Below, piece after piece: positions 25,115 through 35,919 of a stretch of 64,000 nucleotides of DNA (within the stretch, counting starts at the first letter, position 1; every line of letters begins with the position of its first letter). This DNA is from Globodera rostochiensis. Its lineage: Eukaryota; Nematoda; Chromadorea; Rhabditida; Heteroderidae. The stretch spans positions 248,001 through 312,000 of the forward strand of contig JAEVLN010000025.1 in assembly GCA_018350325.1 (NCBI GenBank), read 5' to 3'. The position numbers were made by a program, and so were the translations under genes. The notes beneath the pieces were generated by a model. It saw only the letters and a list, made by a program, of their open reading frames with translations, was not told the DNA's origin and searched no databases.

Positions 25115-25578
25115 TCACTGTCCGATGGCTTTGTATTTAAAGTTTGGCCCAAAGTTTGCTTCAATTTTGCCGCCGGTTGCTTCAATTTTGCCGCCGGTTG
25201 CTTCTCCGTCGGAATCCCACGCAACAATCGGAAGCGCATCGGCGGCAGAAGAGACAATCAAATCGGCAGTATCTGTAAAAAACAGACAATAAATAAACAA
25301 ATAAACAAAGCGATAAATTAATAAAAAGAAATTAAAAAATATTGCTAATTTAATCAAATTTTTAGATGCACCGATTTCCCCAACATAAACAAGATATTTA
25401 GTTCCCTAAAAATCATGTTTTTTACAAATAAAAAACTTCTCCAAAAAACTTAGTATTTTTCCTTCTCACCCAAAAGCACTCCATTCTTCGTGCAAATGAA
25501 TTGGCGAGTTGCCAAATCCACACCGCATCCGACGACGTCGCCGACATCAAAAGGTTCAGCAGAAGGTGACTTCCAATT
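25115..25578 (-). CDS. SPRY-domain gene, C-terminal two exons
   Basis: Exon 25578-25470 encodes [20 protein letters not shown] then [11 protein letters not shown]. After a GT-AG intron, exon 25272-25115 encodes [19 protein letters not shown] through [15 protein letters not shown] and a stop. [20 protein letters not shown] and NFGPNFKY are hallmark segments of cyst-nematode SPRY proteins. Eight residues (EATGGKIE) are duplicated in tandem near the C-terminus. The 5' half is displaced: a transposon-like insert lies at 25622-25926 and a SPRY mid-domain fragment at 26036-26095. The locus is an inverted paralogue of 45741-46404, including introns and about 130 bp of 3' flank. It is probably a damaged copy; RanBPM/SPRYSEC-type protein binding would be the family role. 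Confidence 0.6.
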
Positions 25579-25621
25579 CTTTAAAACAAGCCATCATCAT
25601 TTTTCTGATCTCCTTGACAAT

Positions 25622-25926
25622 TAGAGTTGGACGGGACGGGATTTTCTAAAAAACAGGGACTGCGCAAGACGGGATCGGATTCGAACCGGGAAGGACAACG
25701 GGAAATTGCTTTTGGCGGTCTTTTACTGGCAACAAATCATTCTTATTGGGTTTCTGTGTTTTATTTGCAAAGAACGTTGCCGCAAAAATGCCAAATTTTC
25801 TCGAAGGTGATCTGAGCTCCGTGGTCGGGATTGGCACCGGGAATTCCCGTCCCAGTTCCGTGATTGGCCAAAACTGGGACCATGACTTCAAGAAACCGAA
25901 AATTTGCTATCGGTCTCGTCAACTCT
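25622..25926. mobile_element. hAT-like insert with TAGAGTTG ends inside SPRY intron
   Basis: Left end tagagttggacgggac; the right end (ggtctcgtcaactctt) is its approximate inverse. Subterminal sequence is rich in 'acgggat/gggaa'. A related, shorter copy (45577-45694) occupies the same intron of the paralogous SPRY gene, so the insertion predates the duplication. Confidence 0.5.
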
Positions 25927-26035
25927 TGTTAGAGTAACCTGAATTTAGTATCGTTTAATGGTCTGGAAAATCTATTTAAATTCGGTAGCAATGAGAGATT
26001 CGAACCCCGATGCTCCCATTTTGCATAGCCGTTGG

Positions 26036-26095
26036 ACCATAAAGATTGCCAAAACTTAGGTATCCGCAGGCTTCGCCAGGTCGTGTGGTCGCAAA
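26036..26095 (-). pseudogene. SPRY mid-domain fragment
   Basis: Minus-strand [20 protein letters not shown] matches [19 protein letters not shown] of the 45-kb gene. It is followed by a tRNA-like stretch (tggtccaacggctatgc ... ggggttcgaat). It meets the plus-strand coiled-coil exon head to head at about 26095. Confidence 0.5.
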
Positions 26096-27504
26096 ACGAA
26101 TGAATTGGTCGTCAGAAAGCTTGAACAGATGGAGGAATGGAGAAGAGTTGCAAAACTCGAGCTTGAAAATGTGAATATATTTATTAACAAACCAATCTCT
26201 TGCTATTTGTTCAGAAAGCACTCCATGTCGAGTCTGAACGCCAGAAGGAGTATCAGAAACAGCAGAAGCTGAACATCGATGCAAAGATGGAGGAGTATCA
26301 GAAACAACAGAAGCTGAACATCGATGCAAAGATGGAGGAGTATCAGAAACAACAGAAGCTGAACATCGATGCAAAGATGGATGAGTATCAGAAACAACAG
26401 AAGCTGAACATCGATGCAAAGATGGATGAGTATCAGAAACAACAGAAGCTGAACATCGATGCAAAGATGGAGGAGTATCAGAAACAACTGCGATTGAGCA
26501 TCGATGCAAACATGGAGGTGTATCTGAGTGAACACCGACTGAACATCGATGCGTTGACTGAAGACCAAAGGGGATATGGTAGGGGAATTGTTATTTGATG
26601 CTTTTTGTAAAATTGGTTTCATATTTCTTTGAAAATAATACAGTCAATTAATTGTCCAACATAATGGAAAGCATTTGGGTAAATATTTTGAATAAAAAAA
26701 TGTAAAAAGTGTTCATTTCAGTGGGGGGTCATTCTGTTTTCGCTGAAGAGCCAATTCCAAGAATTCATTGCGGCATTTTTTATTATGAAGTGACCATCTT
26801 TGTGAAAAGAAGGTAGGTGAGACGTATAAATTTTCTAAAACGATTTGTTTTGTTTTTGAGCTTTGAAATGCTTTAGAAGCATATTTAGAATTAAAACAAT
26901 TATATTTTAGTTATATTTCCATTGGATTCGCGTCAAAACAAATGCCATTGAACGGATGGGTTGGCGATTTTGAAGGCACTTTTGCATACGAAAGCGATGG
27001 CCGATTTTGGGGTCACGGATCTTCCGGCGGCAGCAATGGACGTCCTTTCAGTGGTGGAATGCCGTCGTTTGGCGTCGGCGACGTCATCGGTTGTGGCGTC
27101 AATTTGGCAACTCGCCAAATCATTTATACGAAGAACGGACGGCGTTTGGGTAAGAAATGAATAGAGCCCGGAATTTTGAAGAAAAAAACCTGGACCTGGA
27201 TTTTGGAAATGGCCTTGATCTGGATTTAACTGGATTGAAAATCCAGGGTTTTCAGGATGTCCCCAGATCTGGAGTGTTCCGGCGAAAATACCTGGATTTG
27301 GAGTCCAGGAAAATCCAGGTCCTATCCGGGGGCTCTAGAATTTGTAAATTATTTTAGGGTTTTTTGTGTTATTTGTTTGTTTTTGCAGAAACTACCGGTT
27401 CGTTTGTCTCTTTTGCCACCGATTTGTTTCCATGCGTTTCATTGTTAAACCCTGGCGACAAAATTGAAGCCAACTTTGGGCCGGACTTTGAATATATATT
27501 CTGA
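26090..27504 (+). CDS. coiled-coil plus SPRY protein (SPRYSEC-like)
   Basis: Exons 26090?-26170, 26215-26578, 26644-26678, 26722-26812, 26911-27149 and 27389-27504. The N-terminal helix includes [17 protein letters not shown]; then five to six copies of a 15-residue unit ([15 protein letters not shown]) form a charged coiled coil. The SPRY domain follows: [78 protein letters not shown] and NFGPDFEY, ending IF-stop. Phases agree from the third listed exon to the stop; the join between the coil exon and 26644 does not fit as drawn, so an exon or acceptor is misplaced or damaged there. No signal peptide is visible because the true start is not found. The family mediates protein binding, and secreted members act as effectors in plants. 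This gene's exons match those in the 4-20 kb array. Confidence 0.7.
27162..27337. mobile_element. 176-bp MITE in last SPRY intron (TAGAGCCCGG ends)
   Basis: Ends TAGAGCCCGG and CCGGGGGCTCTA. The interior consists of inverted 'cctggacctggatt/aatccaggt' repeats. The ends match the larger element at 41729-42575. No convincing 8-bp duplication is visible. It begins just after the donor gtaagaaatg without destroying it. Confidence 0.6.
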
Positions 27505-27659
27505 TGAGAAGATTTTTATTCTTTCGAAGTTTACGGGCGATGGATTTTGATTTTTAACATTTTATACAATTTGTTTTATTCTCAAATTTGTCTGATCTTC
27601 TGATTTTTGTAAATCTGCCGAATTTCCTTAGACGCGATTTCAACAGACGATTTTTATTC

Positions 27660-28560
27660 GAATCGGGGACCCCGGGCTCAAAAATAAATAAAGAGTAAAA
27701 TTCTCAAAAATAATGTTGTGCACGGTCGGTTTTAAACCGGGGGCCCCGGGTTTCGGTTAGGCCGGTTTTCCGAACCCCGGGTTTTGACTCAATTTGTTAA
27801 ATGATTTGCCACCAAATTTCAAAAAAAAAATTTCCCCGGTAGCCGAAAATTTCGATTTACGAATGGGATTTATTAGTGCTGCACGAGACCCAAAATTCCC
27901 CAATACCCGAGACTCGATACCGAGACCGATACCCAAAAAACCCGAGACTTTTCTCGAGTCGATACTTGATACCGAGACTTATTTGAAAATTTTTTAATTT
28001 TTTGGTTCAAAATTTGAAAATACAAAAAATGACATGTTTTTTGCGAATTCTGCTCTACTTTTAGGGGGGGAGGTCGGCGGTGCCGATAGGCGCCGCCGAA
28101 AAAATTTTGAATTTTTGACTCAATTTGTTATGAAATTTGCAACCAAATTTTTAAAAATGCGGTGATTTTGTAAGCTTTTTTACGTGTAGGAAGTAGGGGT
28201 GCGCCTATAGGCGCCGCCGGGGAAAAATGAATGTCTTATTGAATTCTGCTAAAAAAAATTGCAAAAAAATCACATTTTATTAGGTTTTCTGGGTGATTTA
28301 TTAAATTAAAAAATAACTAATTTAATTCTGGAAATAGAACCGCCGATACATAAGTTACGACATAGAATTTAACCACTGAGTCATAAGAGAATCAAAAGGA
28401 TTCGCTGTGCAAAAGATATTAAATTTGATTTCTCATTACGTATTTTTAAAATCTTTAGGCTCAGAATTCTGAAATGAATTCTCACAAAAAATGAGCCCCC
28501 CAGAGCCAAAATTCAAAACCCATTAACTTTTAGAATAGAATAGGGGGGTTCGAGGACGTC
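27660..28560. repeat. cluster of truncated MITE ends and GC-hairpin repeats
   Basis: 27720-27786 is a partial copy of the 30765 repeat (aatgttgtgcacggtcgg). 27880-27985 is half an element of 'cgagactcgatac' type related to 40409. 28070-28105 and 28195-28225 carry the GC hairpin ggcggtgcc-gata-ggcgccgcc. No gene is seen here or in 28560-29430. Confidence 0.45.
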
Positions 28561-29489
28561 GATTAGATTGGTTGAGGAACGAGTTGATATTTTCTTAAAG
28601 CCAACTTGAACTAATGACTCATTTTTTGGTAAAATTTTTCAACTTTTAGGAATAGGTTTTATAGCGTTAAAATTTTTCAATTTAAAAAAAATATAGACCC
28701 AAATTGATTTTGGTTTTTTCTCTCCAAAATGCATTTTATTTTTTCAAAATTAATTAATACATTATTGGTAATTTTTGCTCCATAATTTAAGGCCATATTT
28801 GGCAAATTTTATCCATATAATCCTCGCCTTGGTATCAAGTTTGCCTTAAACGAAAACCTTTTCGAAGTGCCCGGATATGAAATTTATCCAGACAAACAAA
28901 GAGAGAAACGGACATTAGAAAATTGTTTTAATAATTAAAGTGACGATTTTTATTTGTTACGGATGGTGGAGGCTAAAACGGCGAATCAGCAGAAAAAAAT
29001 AGTTAAATAATATTAAAAATCGCCACCTTATCGATAAGAAAAAAGAGAGAGAAATGCGAAAATGGTAAAAATCCGCGGTCGCCGTCAGTTTGGTGCCGAA
29101 ACTCAGCGCGCCAAAATGTCACGAAAAAAGCAACTCACTTTTAAGCTATTATTCTTTAAGAAAAGAAGAATCGGTTAGCTTTCACTTAAATGTTGAACTA
29201 TCGGAGAGCTTCTGAATATATCAATTTTGTTTGATTTGTTTTCCTAATGACTAAACTATGACTACTTATGCCAAAACAATCGGTGCCAAACTGTCCGGGT
29301 CCGGTAAAATCCATCAACTTTTTTCCTTCACAGAAGTAAAAATAAATAAACAATTTGAACGTTTTTCAATATCTCCTCCTGCTGATGTCATCGTAGCCAA
29401 ATTTGACAAAAACGACAACAAAAATGAGCAAAATGAACGTGGACACGACAGCCTGAGAAAATCAAATTCGATGACCAAAAACAATTGCA

Positions 29490-31828
29490 TGCCTTGAGGT
29501 CGTATATGAGCAGTGATCCAACCGCAAAGATGAGAACGGCGCCGACAAAGACCTGTGCGTGCGTCGTGTTATTTGTTTAGGACTTTTGGTTTGGATAAAT
29601 TTTATAAATGCATAAAGGTATATGATGTACCCGTCCGACGTCGTTCAACAGCGCGGGACAAATAGGCGCAAGCATTTCAAATATCTGATAAATATAAAAC
29701 TATTTTTGGGAGAAGTGATTGGAACTAGGATTGGAAAAAATGCAAATCGGGGACCCCGGGGTCAAGGAAAATGCAAATCGGGGACCCCAGGGTCAAGGAA
29801 AATGCAAATCGGGGACCCCGGGGTCAAGGAAAATGCAAACCGGGGACCCCAGGGTCAAGGAAAATGCAAATCGGGGACCCCGGGGTCAAGGAAAATGCAA
29901 ATCGAGGACCCCGGGGTCAAGGAAAATGCAAATCGGGGACCCCGGGGTCAAGGAAAATGCAAATCGGGGACCCCGGGGTCAAGGAAAATGCAAATCGGGG
30001 ACCCCGGGGTCAAGGAAAATGCAAATCGGGGACCCCGGGGTCAAGGAAAATGCAAATCGGGGACCCCGGGGTCAAGGAAAATGCAAATCGGGGACCCCGG
30101 GGTCAAGGAAAATGCAAATCGGGGACCCCGGGGTCAAGGAAAATGCAAATCGGGGACCCCGGGGTCAAGGAAAATGCAAATCGGGGACCCCGGGGTCAAG
30201 GAAAATGCAAATCGGGGACCCCGGGGTCAAGGAAAATGCAAATCGGGGACCCCGGGGTCAAGGAAAATGCAAATCGGGGACCCCGGGGTCAAGGAAAATG
30301 CAAATCGGGGACCCCGGGGTCAAGGAAAATGCAAATCGGGGACCCCGGGGTCAAGGAAAATGCAAATCGGGGACCCCGGGGTCAAGGAAAATGCAAATCG
30401 GGGGTCACCTTTCTGGCCGTATTTGGAATGTTGCCACAGCCTGGAATCCACTTCAATTTCGTCGACTCGCTCATCTGAGTCAATGTCTAAAGGAACACAA
30501 ATGTTTACTCAACCTCATTTGGTGCTTTGCCCGTTTCAGCTTTTACATGCTTTAAGAAGAAAAATGCCCAAAAATGTTCAGTAACATGGGGATCCAGACC
30601 CCCAAACACCGGAAGTACCTGCTTAAAATTGTTGTAGGCGGCGCCAATGCCAAACGGCATCTCCTAAAAACAGTCAAATTTTTGCAGAAATGCCTCATTG
30701 GAAAAAACCATAACATGTACAGGCAGTTTAGAGAATAAAGAGTGAAATTCTCAAAAAATAATGTTGTGCACGGTCGGTTTTAAACCGGGTCCCGGGTTTC
30801 GGTTAGGCCGGTTTCCTGAACCCCGGTTTTTGGTCTCGGTTTTTGGCCGACACCCGGCTAACCGAAAACAAAACCGGTTTTTGATTTCGGTTTTTGGCCA
30901 ACACCCGGCTAACCGAAAACAAAACCGGTTTTTGATTTCGGTTTTTGGCCAACACCCGGCTAACCGAAAACAAAACCGGTTTTTGACTAACCTAGGGGAT
31001 ACCCTCTTGATTTCCAAATTCGTAATTTTTAGACCAATTTTCTTAACAAAATCGCTAAAATCTAAAATTTATTATAAAATCTAATAAAAGCATTTATTTT
31101 GGCATAAATGTAAATTGTTAAATCAGGGCTCCCAAACAAAAATTTTCTGAAAAAAGTAGTTAACACGGAAAAAATAGCGCCTAAAATCGAACATCATTTT
31201 TAAAAAATTGCTTATAATTTTTTCATTTCGCAGTAAGTACCTGCCCAAAACTGTTGTAGACGGTGCCGATGCCAAACGGCATCTCCCAAAGCAAAATTTT
31301 TACAGAAATGCCATGTACCAGGGATGTAACCGGACGTCAAAAAAAGGCCGGTAACCGAAATTCCGAGCCCAAAAACATTGGGAAAATATCAAAATCAAAA
31401 ATTGCATTTTTCTAATTTTCTGACAAATTTTTCGCCCTTCCGCGATGCATTTACTGTCCCTTAAAAATTCACAATTTTCTCGGCGGCGCTTATTGGCACC
31501 GGCGACCTCCCCCCATCCAGAACTTATGAAAAAGCCTGCCAATCTTTGTAAATTTCCGATTTTTGCCAAAAAGTCAGGGTTTTCAGACCCAAAAATGTCT
31601 GGAATCCGGTTACATCTCTGCCATGTACGGAGAGTACACATTACCTGCAAATCGGGGAACCACCGTTTCAACTTCTCCATGTACAAAGCGTACGTTTCCG
31701 TTAAGGCCTAAAAGAAACAGAAAATTCGTGCGCTGTATCAACCAACGAACATCTAAAAATTGCTCTGGCAGATGGTTGTACAGTTCGGTGGGATACTTGC
31801 AAAAAGCGAAGATGGTGGCGAACAAAAT
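29490..31828 (-). CDS. unrecognised multi-exon gene, probable membrane protein
   Basis: Exons in order: A 31828-31751 (ILFATIFAFCKYPTELYNHL...), B 31707-31645 (ALTETYALYMEKLKRWFPDL), C 30663-30619 (EMPFGIGAAYNNFKQ), D 30486-30409 (TLTQMSESTKLKWIPGCGNI...), E 29684-29631 (IFEMLAPICPALLNDVGR) and F from 29552 (VFVGAVLIFAVGSLLIYDLK). All are phase 0 with good splice sites, which strongly supports one gene. Exon F is a transmembrane segment. A second, diverged exon C (31282-31241, MPFGIGTVYNSFGQ) precedes C with a poor acceptor. The 3' end is unclear (possible GC donor after DLK). Upstream, exon 32937-32786 could belong to it because its donor is also phase 0. The segment FAVG-x5-DL vaguely recalls TMEM214-type membrane segments; I do not assign that. 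Confidence 0.6.
29738..30405. repeat. 31-bp minisatellite, ~21 copies, within an intron
   Basis: Unit begins aaatcggggaccccggggtc and continues aaggaaaatgc; copies are almost identical. It contains the palindrome gaccccggggtc. Because 31 is not divisible by 3 and the unit lacks stops, all three plus frames are open for 230-320 codons; these are not genes. It starts right after the donor of exon D (minus), so it fills that intron. Confidence 0.85.
30765..30985. repeat. 'ccggtttttgatttcgg' tandem/inverted repeat
   Basis: Starts gtgcacggtcggttttaaac and continues with three tandem copies of roughly 55 bp (cggtttttggccaacacccg, then gctaaccgaaaacaaaac). The first 65 bp also occur at 27720-27786. 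It resembles the 'ccgaacc' MITE at 20299 with an expanded interior. Confidence 0.6.
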
Positions 31829-31910
31829 CTTTATGGAAATACAATGGAAAATCGAATTATAAATTGAAAATTAAAAAAACAGTTAATTAATAGGGGCCCT
31901 AAAATCCCGA

Positions 31911-32130
31911 ATGTCTCGTCGTTCTTAGACATACTGTAGGCGTCATGTGAACTCGTCAGTAATTGCTTTCGACATTTGTTGATTTTGACAGTAGAGGGAA
32001 ATTTAAAAAATTCATTCACAAAAATGGGCGCTAGGACTTTTCGAGTGGTTCGACAGTAGCGGACTTTTCGACAGTGAGAAAAAGATATAGAAACAAGACG
32101 CCTACAGTATATCTAAGAACGACGAGACAT
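31911..32130. mobile_element. 220-bp element with 34-bp terminal inverted repeats
   Basis: The left end atgtctcgtcgttcttagac through tgtaggcgtc matches the reverse complement of gacgcctacagtatatctaa through gacgagacat, with one mismatch. It has no coding potential; the target duplication is unclear. Confidence 0.65.
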
Positions 32131-32344
32131 CGAAATCACTCTGTCGAAAACACTGGACATCGGATTCCCCCACCCCCCCCCCCCCCCCGAAATGAAATTT
32201 AAAAATTTTGGAATTTTAACTAATGTCGTTAAATATTCAAAAAAATTTTCTCCGGTAGTGCCTATCGGCGCTAAAAATTACCGTATTTTTAAAATGTTGC
32301 TTACAAAACTCTTAATAAATTGAGACAAAAATTGAAAAAAAAAA

Positions 32345-32612
32345 ATTCTCGGCGGCGCCTTCGGCACCGCCGAAACGCCGCCCGACACCGGCGGCCATAC
32401 ATACAAAATATCTAGGTCGATTAATTAGAGACAGGACACCTATTTTTTGGGATCGGCGGCTAAATCCCAAAAACTAATTTTCTCGGCGGCGCCTTCGGCA
32501 CCGCCGAAACGCCGCCCGACACAGGCGGCCATACATACAAAATATCTAGGTCGATTAATTAGAGACAGGACACCTATTTTTTGGGACCGGGCGGCTAAAT
32601 CCCAAAAACTAC
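32345..32612. repeat. 135-bp direct duplication
   Basis: Two copies of tctcggcggcgccttcggca through ttagagacaggacacctatt and ggcggctaaatcccaaaaac, in tandem. Each includes the GC hairpin motif common in this window. A poly-C run (32169-32188) lies just upstream. Confidence 0.65.
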
Positions 32613-32785
32613 AACAACAAAAAAAGACGGTCGGGACCCGAATTCAATCCCGGCGGGATCCCGGATTCAGCCCGGAGGGATCTAAAATTTTTAAGATAAA
32701 GGACAAGAAAAGAGCATTGAATCCCGCCCGACTTCTACTTTCTCCGGCCACTAATGGAAATTACTGTAAGTGCCCGGCTTCTTAC

Positions 32786-32937
32786 CGCGGCACACACGGG
32801 GGCAGGAATGATTGCAAGTGCTAAGAGAACAACGCCGACGATGAACAGGATGCCATACCAGGGCTCGGCACTTTCACGCCATGATTTTGACGATGACGAC
32901 GATGTTGATCCACCTGACGATGATGATGATGATCTAC
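32786..32937 (-). CDS. exon of an unidentified membrane protein
   Basis: Minus-strand exon: serine-rich linker (RSSSSSSGGSTSSSSSKSW), then RESAEPWYGILFIVGVV and LLALAIIPAPVCAA, ending at a strong donor (gcg-gtaagaag). A Ser/Gly linker followed by a hydrophobic stretch of about 22 residues bounded by Trp fits a single-pass membrane protein. Phase 0 at the donor would allow joining to exon A at 31828. The opposite strand also has an ORF with an aspartate-rich tail, but it lacks splice support. Confidence 0.45.
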
Positions 32938-33453
32938 CTACAAGTGTTTAAAAAGTCAAAAAAAAAACAGTGAAAAGTCAAATTACAACATTGCCTTGGC
33001 ATTTCTCCTAGGGCTGAGAGCACAGCCCCGAACTCGGGATTTCGTTCTTCTAAGAATGCCGGCCCGGGAGTGGACGCAATTGCGCCTTTTGGGGTGCCGC
33101 AACTGCGGAAAGCGGTTTCGCGTTTTTAGCGCAATTTAGGTAAAAAATGTTTTAAACGAAATCGACGGCACTAAAACATCACCGAAGCCAGGCTTTTAGC
33201 ACATTTTAGTCCATATTTTGGCTTATTTGGTGGTTTTAAACCCATATAAATGCGGCTTCTAATTACGATCAACGGTACTGAAAAGTTGCGGCACTGAAGT
33301 GACCGGGTGCCCGCACTAACCGGCAAAACTCCGATTTTCATTAATCGGTGAAATGACTAAAATGCCAAATTTTTGAAAATTAATTCTCCTACCTCCGTCC
33401 GAATTTCGTCTGGCAGATGTTTTTCTTTCTGTAATTTATTATATATAAAAATG

Positions 33454-35560
33454 CTAAAATATTTGGGAATTAATCTCCAAACTTCGTTCGGCAGACGCTT
33501 TTCTTTCTGAAAATTCATTATAATATAAAAATTCAAAATATTTGGAAATTAATTCTCCCGAACTTCGTTCGGCAGACGCTTTTTCTTCGGAAAGCAAATG
33601 CCTAAGAGCGTCGTCCCGTCCGTTGAATGAAGCGGCAATGAACGCCAAAAGCCCACAGCAATCGATGCCCGTGCCGAAGTGTTTGACTAAACAAATTAAT
33701 GAAAAATTATTGCTTAATGTGCGAATTCTCTCCAAATTAAGGTTGCCATCCCGTCTCAACTCTGAAATTTTGTCTATTTTCGGACAAATCCACACAATGC
33801 CAATGCCGAAAATGTCAAATGCGATGTCGGCGTGGCATTCCTACACCTAATTGCTAAAGTTCAGAACACGAGCCTCTTTTGAAATTTAATTTTGAGATCT
33901 AATAGCAATGCTTTTTCTACAGCAAAGCCGATAAACAAATTTTGTTTTGTTTTTGTTGAATGACCCCACCGACCAATGTCCAAATGCCCGGCATGGCACG
34001 CAGCGCACACCATCTGTTTGATGTCCTGGTCGGAAGGTGACCACCCGAAAAACCCACAAATCCGGGTTAGCAGCTTAAAAGTATGAGATCAGGATCAGCC
34101 CTTACAAAAAGTTAAGAATAATTTTTAAACGTTATTCCATTTTAAAGTTTTCAAAAATAGTTTTTTTTTTGAGAATTCTGCTTCACTCCTGGAGGCGATA
34201 GGGTGGGGTGAATCACGTGAAAATTTTGAATTGTTGAGACTCAATTTGTGTGAAAATTTCTAGATATCAAACAACATAAGATCAGGAAAGACCAGTAAAC
34301 TCCCAAAAGAATCAGGAACACCCTGATAATTAAGGCACTAATGGTCACCCTGCCTGGTTAACGTTGGCTTTTCCATGCGCGACCAAAAGTTTGCACATTT
34401 CCAAATGTCCGTTGAAAGCGGCGATACGAAGGGGCGTCACTTTGTCTGAACAGAGCCATTATACCCACCAAATACGTACATATGTGGACAAAAATGTAAA
34501 ATGGACAAAAGGTCCAATAGACAAAAGGTACAATGGACAAAAGGTCCGGTATGCAAAAATTGGACAAATCAGAGTATGATCAATGATTCAATGAAATGAG
34601 TAAAAGTAAATATACAAACTAAAAATGGATTCCCCCATCAGATTTAAACGACCCGAGCTCTGCATTTCAAAAATTTTTGTAAATTAAAGTTTGCCCACTT
34701 ATCATTTGCCCGTCAACCATGACCGTGCCAGTTTCTCGTGGATCTGCTCCACGTTTAAGCTGAAAACAAACAAAAATTGTCCCAAATTACGATTTCAAAA
34801 AATTCCGAATTTGCACCAAAAGTCGGGCCATTCGAACGTGCCCATTTTTGGCGGCGTTGAAAAGACCGGCACTCAGCAAACGCTTCAATTTGTCGGCATC
34901 CAAATGTAGCGTGCGAAGCATGGAACGCATTTGCGCGGCATCATCCGACTGCGCCAACTTTATAAACTAAAAAATAAACATCATTTAGATTTGTCATTTG
35001 AGACCACATCAAAGGATGTATTTAAATTTGGCCATTTTGCCTTCATTAGCCAACTTTTGCTAGGACACCAAAAAACTCTGCCACACAAAATGAAATGTGC
35101 CAAAACATAAAAAGTGCCGACCGCATATTCTGCAAGAGCCTTCGCGTCCATCGCGCGCAGGAAATCGTACGCTTTCTTTATGCGCGAAAAGTTATCCGGA
35201 TCCCCCAGTATGTTCTGTTCCGATCTGGCAGCTAATGTTAAAAGAAAAACGTAAAAAAAAAAGTTATAAGAAGCGAAATCTTCAAAGTTAAAAGTCCCCC
35301 GCATGGTTTCAAAATTTCCGAAGAAGTTTATGAAAAGTTAAATGGTAATTCATAAAGCTAAAAGAACTTTTAAAATTACGCAAAATGAAAGTTTAAAGTT
35401 AGAATTAAAACTCGCCCATGTCCGGATGAGTTCTCCTCGACAGCTGATGAAACGCTGTCTTGATCCGCTGTATGTCACCGCAGGGGTTAAGCTCAAGCAC
35501 TTCGAAAGGGTCGAAATCCATATCAGTGGTGCCATTGTTATTGTTATTGTTGTTTGGCAT
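33454..35560 (-). CDS. J-domain (DnaJ) plus ankyrin-repeat protein, 301 residues
   Basis: Seven exons: 35560-35416, 35231-35107, 34966-34817, 34759-34699, 34445-34354, 34073-33974 and 33686-33454, 302 codons with all phases consistent. It starts MPNNNNNNNGTTDMDFDPF. A J domain follows: VLELNP-DIQRIKTAFHQLSR, the catalytic-loop HPD (THPDM), and helix III DNFSRIKKAYDFL. Then come ankyrin-like units: GLFNAAKNGHVRMARLL, KVTPLRIAAFNGHLEMCKLL, MVCAACHAGHLDI and GLLAFIAASFNGRDDALRHL. Keeping frame requires GC donors in introns 1 (atgg-gcgagt) and 5 (caaccag... read on this strand as cag-gcaggg). The C-terminus contains a tandem duplication (RKASAERS) from a 3' minisatellite continuing to 33410. The HPD motif predicts Hsp70 stimulation, with ankyrin repeats recruiting a partner. 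No signal peptide. Confidence 0.75.
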
Positions 35561-35919
35561 TTCTTATAAATAGTGTAAAGGTTACAATTGTTGAAGGTTC
35601 AAAGCAGATCTGTGCATTTATTATTAATCGGGTAACTGATCCGCGTCCGCCGGTCTGATCCGATCGATTCGGATCTAAACCGACCCTGAGACCCGGACCC
35701 AGGGCGCCTCCAAATTGTCCTAGACAATTCAGTCTTTTGTCGGTGGGACTCTTTGATGGCGTGCCGTGTCTGACTCTAGCGTGAGAATGCCGCCGCCGGC
35801 ACCGATTTTATGTGATGAATTTTTGAAGAAACAAAAAAATTCTCTTTGAAGGATCTAAGAAAATAATTTCAAACTGTCAGGAAATCAAACGCAACAACAA
35901 CAAAAACACAATGAATGAA

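Noticed and set aside
29738..30405. CRISPR-like appearance
   Set aside because: Units are contiguous with no unique spacers, in a eukaryotic intron.
29622..30584. 320-, 278- and 235-codon ORFs
   Set aside because: By-product of the stop-free 31-bp repeat; the real exon there is on the minus strand at 30409-30486.
32447..32951. Plus-strand ORFs, one with a poly-Asp tail
   Set aside because: The opposite strand gives a serine linker plus membrane helix ending at a strong donor, a better explanation.
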